A DNA stretch of 14,103 nt from an uncultured Verrucomicrobiota bacterium (GTDB taxonomy: Bacteria > Verrucomicrobiota > Verrucomicrobiia > Limisphaerales > UBA1096), in assembly GCA_913050205.1 (NCBI GenBank), contig CAJXAU010000014.1:1-14103 (forward strand), read 5' to 3'. A model generated the notes under the pieces. It worked only from the letters and a program-made list of their open reading frames with translations. It searched no databases and was not told the origin of the DNA. The position numbers and the translations under genes are program-made. Positions 13,569-14,103 of the stretch are shown one piece after another (within the stretch, counting starts at the first letter, position 1; the number at the start of each line of letters is the position of its first letter).

Positions 13569-14103
13569 ATGAGCGACCCCGCCCAAGTACTCCGCGATTT
13601 TAAGCCGAAGCACGACTTTTTTATCGGCATCGATTCCGATGGCTGCGTGTTTGACTCAATGGAGATCAAGCACAAGGAATGTTTCACGCCAATGTTCGTG
13701 AAGCATCACAATTTGCAGGCCGTCAGCAAATATGCCCGTGAAGTTTGGGACTTCGTCAATCTTTACTCTAAAACAAGAGGTGCCAACCGTTTCCCCGCCC
13801 TCACCCGGGCGCTGAACCTGCTTCGCGACCGCCCAGAGGTACAAGCCCGCAACGTCAATGTACCAAGCTACCCCGCGCTCGACGCATGGATGGAACGTGA
13901 AACCAAACTCGGCAATGCCACACTGGCCGCCGAAGTCGAAGGCGGCAACGAGGGACTGGCCCACATCAAAGTCTGGTCAGACGCCGTCAACGAACAGGTC
14001 GCCGACATCGTCCACGGCGTACCGCCGTTTCCCCTTCTACGCGAGACCCTTGAGAAAGCGCTTGGCCAAGCGGACATGATGGTGATTTCCCAGACTCCCT
14101 GCG
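13569..14103 (+). CDS. HAD-superfamily hydrolase, N-terminal 178 residues (partial)
   Basis: Open from the ATG at 13569, three bases after the gnd stop, to the right edge. HAD motif I is clear: FFIGIDSDGCVFDSM, with D22 as likely nucleophile and D24 as acid/base. Motif II follows at about 170-177 (MMVISQTP). Some 145 residues lie between them, so a large cap domain is inserted after motif I. Motifs III and IV are beyond the window. Most members are phosphatases or phosphoglucomutases; close linkage to gnd suggests a sugar phosphate, which is inference. An exact palindrome lies at 14059-14072, read as ALGQA just before motif II. Confidence 0.82.
   Translation, partial: MSDPAQVLRDFKPKHDFFIGIDSDGCVFDSMEIKHKECFTPMFVKHHNLQAVSKYAREVWDFVNLYSKTRGANRFPALTRALNLLRDRPEVQARNVNVPSYPALDAWMERETKLGNATLAAEVEGGNEGLAHIKVWSDAVNEQVADIVHGVPPFPLLRETLEKALGQADMMVISQTPC
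14059..14072. repeat. Palindrome CGCTTGGCCAAGCG, exact copy 6
   Basis: Inside the HAD hydrolase gene, read as ALGQA just before motif II. Confidence 0.9.

Noticed and set aside
392..14072. Palindrome copies as insertion-sequence ends or a CRISPR array
   Set aside because: Copies share no flanking sequence, have irregular spacing and no nearby transposase or cas gene.

Overview
The window looks like chromosomal DNA of a Gram-negative bacterium of the Planctomycetes-Verrucomicrobia-Chlamydiae (PVC) group, most probably a Verrucomicrobiota. This is inferred from the gene set: a Chlamydia-type class I ribonucleotide reductase small subunit, a Tat-exported TIM-barrel sugar isomerase, a DUF1800/DUF1501 pair, a phytanoyl-CoA dioxygenase-like enzyme, and LpxI of lipid A synthesis. 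No rRNA, tRNA, CRISPR array, insertion sequence or phage gene was seen, and base composition looks even by eye.

Layout. 1-1828 (minus) is an nrdB-nrdA operon; nrdA runs off the left edge. Upstream (1903-1979) are three NrdR-box-like palindromes at 30-31 bp spacing. 2155-3791 (plus) carries a Tat-exported sugar isomerase-like protein and a DJ-1/PfpI protein. 4006-4812 (minus) is a PhyH-family dioxygenase, divergent from a sulfotransferase-like gene and an adjacent class IV aminotransferase (4910-6568). 6610-9898 (plus) is a membrane protein, a DUF1800 protein and a DUF1501 protein; the first two are joined by a TGATG stop/start overlap. 9902-10621 (minus) is a secreted YdjY-domain protein, divergent from an lpxI / unknown 166-aa protein / gnd / HAD-hydrolase run (10734 to the right edge).

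The main unexplained signal is a perfect 14-bp palindrome, CGCTTGGCCAAGCG. I count six exact copies, and sixteen copies of the inner TTGGCCAA, spread over 14 kb in coding and intergenic DNA and in unrelated genes. It resembles the cyanobacterial HIP1 type of highly iterated palindrome rather than an operator of one regulon. In coding DNA it is read only as LAK or LGQ, never in the third frame. One variant contains the start codon of the YdjY-domain gene. Other points of interest: NrdB has Leu where the radical Tyr normally sits, NrdA has a second, degenerate ATP-cone, and the sulfotransferase-aminotransferase pair looks like a split form of a protein fusion known from plants.
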